A program made the position numbers and the translations under genes. Positions 52,773-62,700 of a stretch of 64,000 nt of DNA are shown one piece after another. This stretch comes from Candidatus Protochlamydia phocaeensis (GTDB lineage Bacteria > Chlamydiota > Chlamydiia > Chlamydiales > Parachlamydiaceae). Every line of letters begins with the position of its first letter. Position 1 is the stretch's first letter. Location of the stretch: contig NZ_FCNU01000010.1 in assembly GCF_001545115.1 (NCBI RefSeq), positions 55,211-119,210 on the forward strand, written 5' to 3'. A model generated the notes under the pieces. The model was not told where the DNA came from, did no database searches, and worked only from the letters and a program-made list of their open reading frames with translations.

Positions 52773-53522
52773 ATGACAAAACAATCGATTGGTTCTCCTC
52801 AGTTAAACTCTTCAGATTTTTCCGAAGGATGGATGGATCATCCTTTTGTAGAATGGCTCTCTGCTTATAAGCAGTATTTAATAGGGGGATGCGTAGGCTT
52901 GTTTGCCCTCTTAGTCCTTGCGTACCGTTTGCTTTCTACGCAAACGCTGCAGGCTGAAAAAGATTTCTTTCAAGCGCAAGCCGATTTTCTTCAATTTCAG
53001 CAAAATCAAGATCCTTCCGCCAATCCAACTCTTTTAAAAGAATTGAAAGACATCATGGCGCGCCATCCTGAGCTGCATGCGAAATATGACGGCGCGTTGG
53101 CTCAAACCCTTTTAATCGAGGGCAATCCATCCGAAGCCAAACCCTTTGCCCAATCTTCTTTTCAACGCACAAGGCCCGATCGCTTAGAATTTTATCAAGA
53201 CTATGCCAAAACATCTTTATTAATTGGCGAAGGATTATATTCCGACGCTTTAGCCCAAGCTAAACAGCTAAAAGATAAGATGGACCAGCAGACTGATTCG
53301 GAAGCTTTCGGACAAACACTTTACACGTTCAATCTCATCCGTTTGGCCATGCTCTATCAACAGCTTAATCAGTCGCAACAGGAAAGCGAGGCTTGGGCTG
53401 CCCTGCAAAATCAAGCTGAAAAACATCTAGTAGACGTTTTGCCCGTTTATCAGCTTTTTAAAACAGGTCAAACATCTTTAAATCATTATATCGATGAACG
53501 CAAACAAGCGTTGTCTCCTTAA
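52773..53522 (+). CDS. Membrane-anchored helical repeat protein
   Basis: The ATG of MTKQSIGS gives 249 residues; an in-frame TTG at 52659 would add 38 residues of uncertain value. One membrane helix (about 37-54) follows a short N-terminal segment. The rest is alpha-helical, with pairs of helices resembling TPR-like or YfgM-type repeats (FFQAQADFLQFQQ, then ALAQTLLIEGNPSEAKPFAQ, then YQDYAKTSLLIGEGLYSDAL). This is a single-pass protein with a periplasmic or cytoplasmic helical domain. YfgM-type proteins interact with the secretion machinery; an assignment is not firm. It diverges from parB. Confidence 0.65.
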   Translation: MTKQSIGSPQLNSSDFSEGWMDHPFVEWLSAYKQYLIGGCVGLFALLVLAYRLLSTQTLQAEKDFFQAQADFLQFQQNQDPSANPTLLKELKDIMARHPELHAKYDGALAQTLLIEGNPSEAKPFAQSSFQRTRPDRLEFYQDYAKTSLLIGEGLYSDALAQAKQLKDKMDQQTDSEAFGQTLYTFNLIRLAMLYQQLNQSQQESEAWAALQNQAEKHLVDVLPVYQLFKTGQTSLNHYIDERKQALSP

Positions 53523-54068
53523 TTCAGATGGAAAAAGGGAGGCTTGCTTAACAGGCTGAGAATAAAGCAGAAATGAAAACGAGAACCTTGCGCAATTAAT
53601 CAAAGCCTGTTAGATATAAAAAATAGTTATAAAAATTTGTTCTTTCTTTGTTTTAACTCCTTGAGAGTTAATGCAAATAAGATCAAAATCTTTTGCTTAG
53701 CTTTAGTAGGCAAAAGAGGTTTCTTATAGCTTCTCAAACGGTGGAACGATAGAGCAAAAAGGGAGGTGACATGAGGCTATTTAAGCGCTCGAAACCACAA
53801 TAATTGGGAAACTTTTTTTTAGAAAAAATAGAAATAAGACTCGCTTTTTAGCGAGATAGGAATCAATCTGAGAGGACGATGATAGGGCTGAAGCATTGGG
53901 CTGAAAGCCATCTTTGTCTGGAAGGATATGTTGTTATTTTGGAGCTTGTTCAGGAATGAAAAAGCAACTTAATTGCCTCGTATTAACCGGGAGGAAGGTT
54001 GTCATACCGATCGTTTAGTCTTGGTCGTTCTCTTAAACTACCTTTCTGAAGGTAGATGGAGAATAAAC
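53523..54068. other. Non-coding gap containing tiny ORFs with ribosome sites
   Basis: No conventional gene was found. A 10-codon frame at 53771 (MRLFKRSKPQ) follows a perfect GGGAGGTGAC. A 26-codon frame at 53879 follows AGAGGACG and overlaps, as ATGA, a 20-codon frame at 53956. CTCGC/GCGAG forms a small hairpin near 53840. See the finding. Confidence 0.4.
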
Positions 54069-54245
54069 GTGAGCAATCATCATAGCTCGCTCGCGCTGGA
54101 AGAGATAAATGAACACGCAGAAGTAGAAACAAATTTTGATCTACTCAACCAAGTGCGACATCTATCTATCAGTAGTGTTTCGACTGACTCCCAACGGCTG
54201 CGCCAAGTCGTTAAAGTGAGTGGAAGCATTACCGTTTCTTTCTAG
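54069..54245 (+). CDS. Small ORF, 58 aa, upstream of a terminator
   Basis: This GTG-started frame (MSNHHSSLALEEINEHAEVE..., 58 residues) follows GGAGA at the usual distance and ends 18 bases before a Rho-independent terminator. The frame is open upstream to 53973 (90 codons), so the start is uncertain. No family was recognised. The terminator shows that the region is transcribed on this strand, but a non-coding RNA is equally possible. Confidence 0.35.
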   Translation: MSNHHSSLALEEINEHAEVETNFDLLNQVRHLSISSVSTDSQRLRQVVKVSGSITVSF

Positions 54246-54722
54246 CGAAAGAAAAACTAAGGGGCGGTTAATCTTCGATTAGCCGCCTTCTTTATTTTTA
54301 TTCTTATTTTAAACTTTCCCTGCTTATTTTGCTTGCAATTGAAGACCGGCGTAGAAATAGCGAATGTCTTCTTGCGGGCTTAGAGACGCTTATTGGGCAG
54401 CTTCTACGGACTTCTGTCTACAAACTCAATAGCGTATTGGGATGCTTGCTTAGGACTTGAGCGCTAAATCTAGGGACATATCAAAGGCTTATAAATCCAA
54501 GATCGGGGAAATTCCTTCTATAATTTGAATAGTTTAATTTTATAAATCACTTGTTGTTAATTGAAATTTAACTTTATTCATCTGTTTTCTAAATTCATTT
54601 TGAATTTGATGATCTAACTTTTTTAATTCTTTTTATTATTTTTAATTTTCGAAAATGTAATTTGTTGATATTATTGCTAAAAATAAAAATAAGTAAATTG
54701 AATTTATAAAAAGATAAGTGAT
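54246..54722. other. Gap before the F-box protein gene
   Basis: After the terminator at 54263 the sequence is progressively AT-rich toward 54700. No coding frame is supported. The promoter of the F-box gene is presumably near 54660-54700 but no clear elements stand out. Confidence 0.4.
54263..54300 (+). terminator. Rho-independent terminator
   Basis: GGCGGTTAATC (54263-54273) and GATTAGCCGCC (54277-54287) pair with one G-U wobble around TTC, followed by TTCTTTATTTTT. Confidence 0.8.
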
Positions 54723-56186
54723 ATGGCAATAGATCAAATTGATTTTTCTGGTCTTAATTCTTTTAAATCAGTAGAGCCTGAACCTTCTGCATTGCCATTG
54801 CTTTCTCTTTCCGACGAAATGCTGTTGTATATTTTTTCTTTTTTGAAGTCTGATCCGCATTCGCTTAGCAAAGCCTGTTTAGTCGATAGGCAGTGGCATC
54901 AAGTAGCAGGAGATCATACATTGAATCCAGCTCTTAGAGCGCTTTGTATATGCTCGCACCCTTTAATTATTGGAGAGCAAGCAGGTAAATTTACGCGTAT
55001 AACTTCTCTAGACGCTTCTCATGGTCAAATCGTCTATGGATACGGGAGCAGTTATGCAAAGAGTGTATGTGTCTATAACCTGTTAACAAAAGAAACGAGA
55101 CACATCAGACTTGGTTATAATACCAGTGGTTTTGCTGTACTTGTAGACGGCAAGCTATATGTAGGAACGGATGATGGCATCGAGTATTATGATGAGGCAG
55201 GCCATAATGAAAGAATTGTTCAGGATGTGTTGAATGTTGGTCCCAATATTGAGCATATATTTGCTCAGAATGGCAATAAACAACGGATTGCTTTTACGGG
55301 GCTTACTTCCGATAGTATCAAAATATACGATGCGGCAACAAAGAATACGCTAGAAATTCAAGATGAGCGCAACGGTAGGGATCGGAGCTGCCTAGGTGGC
55401 CTCACTTTCTTAGGAGAGCGTTTGGCCGTTGGCTATGCAGTTTTTAATCGGATGAATGAGAATTATGTTAGTGTATATGATGCGGCGGGCAGCAAAATTG
55501 CCGAAAAGCTATTTGAATCCCACCCTTATAAAATGGTTGCCGATGACAATCATTTGATTGTCTTCTTTTCTAACAATGATATCAAAATATTGGATCCGGA
55601 TACATTAGAAGAGCAGCATAATTTAAAGCTTCAGGTCGGCTGGGAACATCCGGATGATAGGTCTAATACGTTAGATATCTTTGCTCTTCACGAGGGAAAA
55701 ATATTTACTCTCGCAGAGGAAACATTTAAAGTATTTGACGTTGCAGCGGGAGAGCTCATTCAAGAGTTTAAGCGGCCTGATGGATCAAAAATAGTAGCTA
55801 GTTCTGAAACGGAAAATCCCATTTCTATTCAAGGCTCTATTGTTGCCTTAGGAGTCAACCTGTCAAAAGAACAATATGCTGTGGAGCTTTGGGACATTGA
55901 AACGGGACAGAAGATGCATTCTTTCCCCACTATAGGGTCTGCCGAAAAAGTTAAATTGGAAATGGGGGACAAGCCTCAGTTGACTGTTGGAATTAAAGGC
56001 GGGGCTGTTCAGGTATGGAATTTTGAGATAGAGTTAAAACAAAAGAATGAAGCCCAGGCAGCGCCTTCTATTGAAGAGGCAGCGCCCATAGAGGAAATTT
56101 CCTCTCCAGTGCAAGCTCAGACCTCTCGTCCTTCCGATCTAGAGAGAGTTTCTTTAGTAAATTATTTAAGCCAATCCAATGGCTAA
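54723..56186 (+). CDS. F-box and beta-propeller protein (candidate host E3 ligase adaptor)
   Basis: The 487-residue protein has an F-box at about residues 22-66 (LSDEMLLYIFSFLKSD, then LSKACLVDRQWHQVA). A beta-propeller follows (about 90-440) made of WD40/quinoprotein-like repeats with recurring VYD, IYDA, VFDVA and LWDIETGQ blade motifs. This domain pair matches eukaryotic F-box/WD40 substrate adaptors of SCF ubiquitin ligases: the F-box binds Skp1 and the propeller binds the target. Bacteria lack Skp1, so the protein probably acts in the host cell. No secretion signal was demonstrated. The start codon has only a weak ribosome site. The C-terminal 40 residues are acidic and disordered. Confidence 0.75.
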   Translation: MAIDQIDFSGLNSFKSVEPEPSALPLLSLSDEMLLYIFSFLKSDPHSLSKACLVDRQWHQVAGDHTLNPALRALCICSHPLIIGEQAGKFTRITSLDASHGQIVYGYGSSYAKSVCVYNLLTKETRHIRLGYNTSGFAVLVDGKLYVGTDDGIEYYDEAGHNERIVQDVLNVGPNIEHIFAQNGNKQRIAFTGLTSDSIKIYDAATKNTLEIQDERNGRDRSCLGGLTFLGERLAVGYAVFNRMNENYVSVYDAAGSKIAEKLFESHPYKMVADDNHLIVFFSNNDIKILDPDTLEEQHNLKLQVGWEHPDDRSNTLDIFALHEGKIFTLAEETFKVFDVAAGELIQEFKRPDGSKIVASSETENPISIQGSIVALGVNLSKEQYAVELWDIETGQKMHSFPTIGSAEKVKLEMGDKPQLTVGIKGGAVQVWNFEIELKQKNEAQAAPSIEEAAPIEEISSPVQAQTSRPSDLERVSLVNYLSQSNG

Positions 56187-56492
56187 GCAATGCGTTGCTC
56201 CAGCGTCTAAATTTAATTGTTGGTTTCAATAAAATCAGCTTGATTCTTCTAAAAAAAATTGGCAAAGTAATCAGCGTTTTTAACAAGTATTTGCTTTCTT
56301 TGGCCAAATCCTGTTAAAAAAAGTTGCGAACTTATTTCTGTCATAAGATTTGAAGGATTTAGAGTGTTCTCAAGTAAAAGGAATGTAGGCCATTAGGGAT
56401 TGCGCTCACTCTTGTTCCCTTTCTTTCTTTGCAAGACTTCTCACATTACTTTAAATCTGCATGATTGATCTTATCCTGTAAGGGAGAGCGGC
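56187..56492. other. Gap before dprA
   Basis: 306 bases with no supported coding frame, AT-rich near 56210-56340. It contains a ribosome site AGGGAGAG close to the dprA TTG start. No strong terminator was seen. Confidence 0.4.
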
Positions 56493-57581
56493 TTGAACGA
56501 ATTAGAAGCGTTAGTCATTTTAACAAGTATCCCTTATTTGGGCTCTATTAAGATCCGCCTGCTGATCGAATGTTTCGGCTCGGCTATTCAAGCCCTGCAA
56601 GCTCCGCTTGGCCAATTAGCAGAATTGCCCGGCTTTGGCCCTAAAATTTTATCGGCTTGGCAAAAGGCCTTGGAATCCGAAGAGTGGAAAGATCAATTAA
56701 AATTGGCTGAGCGCTTGCAAGTTCATTTGATAGCTTTTAATGATCCGCGCTATCCAAAGCGTTTATTGGAAATTGCAGATTATCCTTTAATCCTTTATAA
56801 TAAAGGAGAAGTACGCCGAGACGATCAGCGGTGCATTGCTGTCGTCGGTACGCGCCATGCAACCTTATATGGAATGGAAATGGCCCGGCAGATTAGCCGG
56901 GAATTAGCGCAAGCCGGCTTTACAATTATTAGTGGCCTTGCGCGTGGAATTGATACGGCTGCCCATCAAGGCGCTCTAGAAGGCGGTAGAACGATCGCTG
57001 TACTGGGCTCTGGAATTGCCCGCCTTTATCCTGGCGAAAATGCGCAACTTGCTCGACAAATCTGCGAGCAGGGAGCCGTCATAAGTGAATTTCCTCTGAC
57101 AACCCCCCCAGATCGAACGCATTTTCCTCAACGCAACCGAATTGTAAGCGGAATGAGTTTGGGCACGCTTCTCATCGAAGCTCCCCGGCAGAGTGGAGCA
57201 ATGTTAACCATGGAAAGGGCTTTGCAACAAGGGCGACGCACGTTTGCTTTACCGGGCAGGGCGGATCAAGAGACTTTTTGCGGCAACCATGCCTTAATTA
57301 AGGAAAAAAAAGCCGATTTAATTGAAAACGCGCGCGATATTATCGCCTGCTATGACAATTTTCTCTTTCCTATACAGGATAAGCCGCCTGCTCAGCCGTC
57401 GGTTTATTTAGAGAAAGAAGAGATGGAATTGCTGTGCCAGCTTCCGACTGAAGAATTATCGATCGAAGAAATAGCCCGGCGGCTGCAGCTTCCCATCTCA
57501 AAAATCAGCATTCTCCTGATGAGTTTAGTATTAAAAAAAATAATTAAAGAATATCCTGGCAAAATTTATAAAAAAATTTAA
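56493..57581 (+). CDS. dprA: DNA processing protein DprA/Smf
   Basis: A TTG start is used: AGGGAGAG lies four bases upstream and no ATG is nearby, giving 362 residues. The N-terminal helix-hairpin-helix region (LAELPGFGPKIL) leads into the Rossmann-like DprA core with VVGTRHATLYGMEMA, SGLARGIDTAAHQGAL, VLGSGIARLYP and FPQRNRIVSGMS. A winged-helix domain ends the protein. DprA loads RecA onto incoming single-stranded DNA in natural transformation and is widespread even in non-competent bacteria. It is 40 bases upstream of topA on the same strand. Confidence 0.93.
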   Translation: MNELEALVILTSIPYLGSIKIRLLIECFGSAIQALQAPLGQLAELPGFGPKILSAWQKALESEEWKDQLKLAERLQVHLIAFNDPRYPKRLLEIADYPLILYNKGEVRRDDQRCIAVVGTRHATLYGMEMARQISRELAQAGFTIISGLARGIDTAAHQGALEGGRTIAVLGSGIARLYPGENAQLARQICEQGAVISEFPLTTPPDRTHFPQRNRIVSGMSLGTLLIEAPRQSGAMLTMERALQQGRRTFALPGRADQETFCGNHALIKEKKADLIENARDIIACYDNFLFPIQDKPPAQPSVYLEKEEMELLCQLPTEELSIEEIARRLQLPISKISILLMSLVLKKIIKEYPGKIYKKI

Positions 57582-57621
57582 TAGAAGAAGCAAATTCTTC
57601 ACATGATGGAGCGAATAAAAG

Positions 57622-60234
57622 ATGGCAAAAGCGCTGATTATTGTAGAGTCGCCCGCGAAAATCAAGACATTGAAAAAATTTTTGGGGCCCAATTACATTT
57701 TTGAATCGTCGATTGGCCACGTCCGCGATTTGCCCGAAAGAGAGTTTGGCATTGACATTGAGCACGACTTTGAGCCCAAATATACCATCATGCCTGATAA
57801 AGAAGAGGTGATTGCCAAGCTGCAAAAAGCCGCCAAGCAATGCGACGTTGTCTATCTCTCTCCAGACCCCGACCGCGAAGGAGAAGCAATTGCCTGGCAC
57901 ATTACCCAGGTTCTTCCTCCTCATACGAATATTAAGCGCGTCTCTTTTAATTCCATTACCAAGGATGCGGTTCTCAAGGCTTTAGAAAATCCGCGCGGCA
58001 TCGACATTGCGCTTGTCAATGCGCAGCAAGCCCGCCGCCTGCTTGACCGGATTGTCGGCTACAAAATTTCTCCGCTTTTAAACCGCCGCATTCAAAGAGG
58101 AAAAGAAAATTCTTTATCGGCCGGACGCGTCCAATCCGTCGCCCTTAAGCTAGTCGTCGATCGAGAAAAAGAAATTGAGGCTTTCAAACCAGTTGAATAC
58201 TGGAACTTAGGGGGAATTTTTAAAACTGATAAAGAGGACAAGCACTTTCGCGGAGCCCTTTATTCTGTGGATGGCAAGCGTTTCGAGAAAGAAGCGGTGG
58301 AAGGCAAGAATTATATCCTTATTCCAAGCAAGGAAGAGGCTGATGCCATTCTCTCGCGCATGAAACAAGGGCCCTATCAAGTGGCCAAGGTCGAGCGAAA
58401 AGAAAAAAGGCGCTTTCCCGTTCCCCCTTTTATTACGTCAACTTTGCAGCAAGAGGCAAGCCGCCATTACGGATTTTCTTCGGCTCGCACAATGAATATT
58501 GCCCAAGGCCTTTACGAAGGCGTTGACTTAGGCGCAGAGGGATCGGAAGGCTTGATTACCTATATGCGAACAGACTCGGTCCGCATAGCTCCCGAAGCGA
58601 TTGCAGAAGCGCGCCAATTTATTCAGAAGCAGTTCGGCCATTCTTTCATTCCCTCGGAAGCCAAGCAATATTCGACTCAAAAGAGCGCACAAGATGCCCA
58701 CGAAGGCATTCGGCCGACAAGCGTTTATAATACCCCGGAAAAAATTCAACGCTATCTAACGCGCGAGCAATTTTTGCTCTACCAACTTATTTGGCGCCGC
58801 TTCGTTGCATCTCAAATGGTTCCGGCTATTTATGATACGGTTTCCGCAGATATCATTGCCGGCGAAAATATCCTTCTTCGCGCAACGGGATCGATCATCA
58901 AATTTCAAGGTTTCTTAGCGGTATATGAAGAAAAGCAGGATGATGACGACAAAGATGAAGAAAACCGCATGCTTCCTGATTTGCAAGAAGGGCAAGCGCT
59001 CCTTTTGCAGGAACTGACTGCTGAGCAGGCTTTTACCCGTCCGCCGCCCCGTTATACGGAAGCATCCTTGGTTAAGGAATTGGAAAAATCCGGCATTGGC
59101 CGTCCATCGACTTATGCGACGATCATGAATAAAATTCAAAGCCGCGAGTACACCATTAAAGAAAATGGGCGGCTAAAACCAACGGAACTGGGCCAAATTA
59201 TTGCCCAAATGCTCGAGTCGAACTTTCAACAAATCATGAATATCGGCTTTACGGCCCGTATGGAAGATAACTTAGAGCAAGTGGCGGAAAATACCAAAGA
59301 CTGGAAGTCGCTGATCAGGGAATTTTGGGACCAGTTCAACCCAACCTTGGAAACGGCCTTAAAAGAAGCCTTTGTCCCCAAAGTGATGACGGATATTGAT
59401 TGCCCAAAATGCAAAGAAGGCAAATTGCAAAAAATTTGGGCCCGTTCCAAGTATTTTTACGGATGCAGCCGCTATCCGGACTGCGATTATTCAGCTCCCA
59501 TCGAAGAGATCACTTTTAATAAGGATGATTATGCGGCCGATTTCAATTGGGATCAATCGTGTCCCATTTGCGGATCTGAAATGAAAATCCGCCATGGCCG
59601 CTATGGGGCCTTTTTGGGATGCAGCCGCTATCCTGACTGCAAAGGCATTGTCAATATCCCCAAAAAGGGAGAGGTCGCGCTGCCGCAGGAAAATCTGCCT
59701 TCTTGCCCGGCGATTGACTGTCCGGGGCATATGGTTGCGCGCAAATCTCGCTTCGGAAAGACCTTTTATTCCTGTTCGACCTTCCCCGAATGCGATGTGA
59801 TCGTCAATACATTAGATCAGCTGGAAAGCAAATATCCCGACCATCCTCGTACCGCTTTCCAGAAAAAGGAAAAGAAAGGAAAAAAAGCGGCATCCAAAAC
59901 AGCAGCGAAAGCTTCAGCGAAAAAAGCGCCCGCTAAAAAGGCGGCTAAATCGGCAAAAGCCTCTAAAGCGGCAGAAGATAAGCCAAAAAAAGAGCGTGCC
60001 ATGCCAGCTTATAAACTCTCTCCTGAGCTTGCAGCGATTGTCGGAGCCCAAGAGCTTTCGAGGGGAGAGGCCACCAAGCGGATATGGGATTATATTAAAT
60101 CCCACCAGTTGCAAGATGCTGCCAATAAGCGCTTGATTGTTCCTGATCAGGCATTGGCCAAAGTGTTTGGCACAAGCGAACCTGTTGATATGTTTAAAAT
60201 GGCGGGCCTAATTGGTGCCCATTTGAAAAAATAA
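57622..60234 (+). CDS. topA: DNA topoisomerase I with C-terminal SWIB domain
   Basis: The 870-residue protein has the Toprim motifs (IVESPAKIKTL, then SPDPDREGEA at 80-89), the catalytic Tyr314 in GLITYMRTDSVRI, and C-terminal zinc-ribbon repeats (three C-x2-C...C-x4-C units from about 593 to 725). A Lys/Ala-rich linker (about 745-790) follows. The last ~77 residues form a SWIB domain (KLSPELAAIVG, then KRIWDYIKSHQLQD and LAKVFG), a module otherwise known in eukaryotic chromatin remodellers and fused to topoisomerase I in chlamydiae. It relaxes negative supercoils. SWIB may link the enzyme to chlamydial chromatin. Confidence 0.95.
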   Translation: MAKALIIVESPAKIKTLKKFLGPNYIFESSIGHVRDLPEREFGIDIEHDFEPKYTIMPDKEEVIAKLQKAAKQCDVVYLSPDPDREGEAIAWHITQVLPPHTNIKRVSFNSITKDAVLKALENPRGIDIALVNAQQARRLLDRIVGYKISPLLNRRIQRGKENSLSAGRVQSVALKLVVDREKEIEAFKPVEYWNLGGIFKTDKEDKHFRGALYSVDGKRFEKEAVEGKNYILIPSKEEADAILSRMKQGPYQVAKVERKEKRRFPVPPFITSTLQQEASRHYGFSSARTMNIAQGLYEGVDLGAEGSEGLITYMRTDSVRIAPEAIAEARQFIQKQFGHSFIPSEAKQYSTQKSAQDAHEGIRPTSVYNTPEKIQRYLTREQFLLYQLIWRRFVASQMVPAIYDTVSADIIAGENILLRATGSIIKFQGFLAVYEEKQDDDDKDEENRMLPDLQEGQALLLQELTAEQAFTRPPPRYTEASLVKELEKSGIGRPSTYATIMNKIQSREYTIKENGRLKPTELGQIIAQMLESNFQQIMNIGFTARMEDNLEQVAENTKDWKSLIREFWDQFNPTLETALKEAFVPKVMTDIDCPKCKEGKLQKIWARSKYFYGCSRYPDCDYSAPIEEITFNKDDYAADFNWDQSCPICGSEMKIRHGRYGAFLGCSRYPDCKGIVNIPKKGEVALPQENLPSCPAIDCPGHMVARKSRFGKTFYSCSTFPECDVIVNTLDQLESKYPDHPRTAFQKKEKKGKKAASKTAAKASAKKAPAKKAAKSAKASKAAEDKPKKERAMPAYKLSPELAAIVGAQELSRGEATKRIWDYIKSHQLQDAANKRLIVPDQALAKVFGTSEPVDMFKMAGLIGAHLKK

Positions 60235-60268
60235 GCATCCATATAGGATAAATCGTTTAAATGTTAAG

Positions 60269-60297
60269 CGGGCTAAAGGTGATTTAGCCCGTTTTTT
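60269..60297 (+). terminator. Rho-independent terminator after topA
   Basis: CGGGCTAAA and TTTAGCCCG (perfect 9-bp stem, 5-base loop) are followed by TTTTTT. Confidence 0.85.
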
Positions 60298-60513
60298 ATT
60301 TCAGTCCATATAGTTAAACTATTTTTCTATTTCAAATGAAGGATTTGTGTCCTTCATTTCTTCATTCAATTTTTAAATTTTTTATTTATTATTTTTTTAT
60401 TTTATCCAGATATAAACTATCTTGGAGTAAACAGGTGAAATAAATTTTATTTTTTAGATTGATTAGACACTTAATTATTAATTATTTGAATGTATAAAAT
60501 AATTTAAAATTAC

Positions 60514-60522
60514 TGTTATAAT
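60514..60522 (+). promoter_or_regulatory. Extended -10 promoter for 60589-62700
   Basis: TGTTATAAT is a consensus extended -10. No convincing -35 box was seen. It lies 67 bases before the ATG. Confidence 0.45.
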
Positions 60523-60588
60523 AAAATGACGTTGATGATTAGTTTTATATTTAATCAATTCTGTAATTGATTTATTTGAGAGGTTTAT

Positions 60589-62700
60589 ATGTCAACAATT
60601 TCTAGCCTTCATCACATTGATCTTCATGAATTAGCGCACTTAAATTTCGATCAAGTGCCTGATTTAAATAAAGGGACGCCTTCGGAAATTATAAATAACT
60701 ATGAGACATTATTAAAAAAAGTAGAAAATTTTGTAAAAGAAGCCTCGCCTCAGACTGTAAATGCCTCCTTTTATCAAGATGCGTATACAGTCATTCATAA
60801 ATGTGAAAGAGCGATTAGGCAAATTAGCTCAGTCCAAAAGACAAAGGTATTGGGGCATTGTACGAAGATAGAGAACATTGTGGTAGGTAAATTGTGGCGC
60901 GAGCAAGAGAAGAACTTTGATGCCTTTTGCAAAGAGGATTTAAATATTAAGGATCAGGCGAGAATTAACAATATTAAGAAGGAATTTGGAATTGATTCCA
61001 ACGGTACTTTTCAGATCGAAGGTGACACGCTTATTCTTTCTAAGCAAGCTTTGGCCACTATGAAGGAGCGTTTTTTTTGGCCTCTTTTAAAATCGATGGT
61101 AGAAAGCAATCCGACTTTAAAGAAAGTTCAAATTTCCGGCGATCCTCATCCTATTCCCATAGAGACTGTGAACAAGCTTCTGGCGAAAAGGAGGGATTCA
61201 AAGAGCGATCTTCCTCCCGTTTTTGGTCAGGATGTTCCTGTTTATTTTACCGGCAAAGAAATTGGAACGTTAGAAGTTGAAGAAATCAAAAAAGGGAAAG
61301 GGAAGGTCACGACAACGTTACCCATTAGATCTTTGGATGTTGACTCGTTTTCAATTAAGGGATCCTATCTAGAATTACTGGCCCTTGACTGTCCCTATTT
61401 TGAAACTTCCTTGGCAGGGGCTTTTATCGAAGCGAAGAACAAGCAAATTGTTCTTCCAGAGGAAATTACTCCAAAAACTTTTGAAGAAGGCCTGGAATGT
61501 CTGTATGGAAAGGGAGAGGTCACGAAAGAGAATCTCCTGCCGCTTCTTTATATGGCTAATTATTACAATCTGTCTTCCTTAACTGATAAATGCTGCCAAT
61601 TTATGAGCAAGCAGTTAGATCGTTTATATGCTTTGGATGACAAAGAAATAGGTAAAGTGAGAAGCCAATTTTCTGAATTGCAAAGCCAATTTCCTAACAT
61701 TAACTTGGGGCCTGCCTATGGGAAGTATTATGAAAAAGCGCTGTCTAATGCCATTGGATCGCCAAGGTTTTTTACATTAGTAAAGGAATGTCTGGATAAA
61801 AAAATTCCCATTACGTCTCTTAATCTCACAAATAAGTTTACCTCTCTGGATTGGGATGCTCATTTTGAAGCGTTAAGTCAATTTCCTACTCTTAAAAGTA
61901 TGCATATTGAAGCTAGACAATTTGGTGATAAGGATTTTAAGGGCTTGGGGCAATTGCATTTAGATAGGCTATCTTTCAAGGGAGGCAAATTTACGGGAGA
62001 GGGATTAAAGCATCTTCAAAATATGCCTCTTAAAACCCTTAAACTTACCTTGTCAAGCTCTCTGGTTGATCTTAGCCATCTGCCTAAGTTAACAACTTTA
62101 AAAAATTTAAACCTCTCTTGTTGTTTTGCCCTCCCTCCAGGTGAGATGAAGCATATTTCCGGATTGTCCGCACTGGAAAAGCTAAATTTACATGCTACTT
62201 CTCTTCTCGATGATACGGGCTTGAAACACTTGTCCGGCATGCCACATTTAAAAATATTAAATTTGAGCGAGAATGAGAAAATTACGGATAAAGGAATTCA
62301 ACATTTACCATCCGGGCTCACTGAATTAAATTTAAAAAAATGTACTCAGATCAATGATCAAGCTCTTCTTTATATAGGTTCTTCATTATCGAAATTGAAA
62401 AAGCTAGACATAGCCTTAACTCCGGTCACAGATAGAGGCTTGCAGTTCTTGACCGGCTTTGAAAATGTCCCACCCCTTCATGAACTCAATTTAAATTACT
62501 GCAAAAACATCACTCATATTGGAGTTGAGGCCTTACTAGTCCGCTTATCACTTGAAGGGTTATATTTAAACGAAACGCCGGTTGATCCACAGGCTGTACG
62601 CAAGAGTGAGGATGCGGTATTTAAAGCGTTTGGTAGAAAAATTAAAGACTTGCAAATATCTCCACCGCAGGTCAGCGACGATTATATTCCTTATTATTGA
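60589..62700 (+). CDS. BTB/POZ and leucine-rich-repeat protein
   Basis: The 703-residue protein has a helical N-terminus, then a BTB/POZ-like domain at about 245-345 (DSFSIKGSYLELLALDCPYF, then YKN-like strands, IVLPEEITPKTFEEGLECLY and LLYMANYYNLSSLTDKC). From about 400 to 690 it carries eight or more leucine-rich repeats of the GALA/AMN1 type (LKKLDIALTPVTDRGLQFL; LKILNLSENEKITDKGIQHL). BTB proteins act as Cullin-3 adaptors in eukaryotes, so this is a candidate effector that borrows host ubiquitin ligase machinery. GAGAGG precedes the ATG. No signal peptide is visible. Confidence 0.75.
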   Translation: MSTISSLHHIDLHELAHLNFDQVPDLNKGTPSEIINNYETLLKKVENFVKEASPQTVNASFYQDAYTVIHKCERAIRQISSVQKTKVLGHCTKIENIVVGKLWREQEKNFDAFCKEDLNIKDQARINNIKKEFGIDSNGTFQIEGDTLILSKQALATMKERFFWPLLKSMVESNPTLKKVQISGDPHPIPIETVNKLLAKRRDSKSDLPPVFGQDVPVYFTGKEIGTLEVEEIKKGKGKVTTTLPIRSLDVDSFSIKGSYLELLALDCPYFETSLAGAFIEAKNKQIVLPEEITPKTFEEGLECLYGKGEVTKENLLPLLYMANYYNLSSLTDKCCQFMSKQLDRLYALDDKEIGKVRSQFSELQSQFPNINLGPAYGKYYEKALSNAIGSPRFFTLVKECLDKKIPITSLNLTNKFTSLDWDAHFEALSQFPTLKSMHIEARQFGDKDFKGLGQLHLDRLSFKGGKFTGEGLKHLQNMPLKTLKLTLSSSLVDLSHLPKLTTLKNLNLSCCFALPPGEMKHISGLSALEKLNLHATSLLDDTGLKHLSGMPHLKILNLSENEKITDKGIQHLPSGLTELNLKKCTQINDQALLYIGSSLSKLKKLDIALTPVTDRGLQFLTGFENVPPLHELNLNYCKNITHIGVEALLVRLSLEGLYLNETPVDPQAVRKSEDAVFKAFGRKIKDLQISPPQVSDDYIPYY

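Larger units (their letters stand above)
60235..60588. other. Gap before the BTB-LRR gene
   Basis: It contains the topA terminator (60269-60297) and an AT-rich region with a TGTTATAAT extended -10 at 60514. No coding frame was seen. Confidence 0.5.

Noticed and set aside
53956..54018. 20-codon frame containing LVLTGRK, resembling the start of CsrA
   Set aside because: Only a few residues match and the frame stops before any further CsrA sequence; chance similarity is likely.
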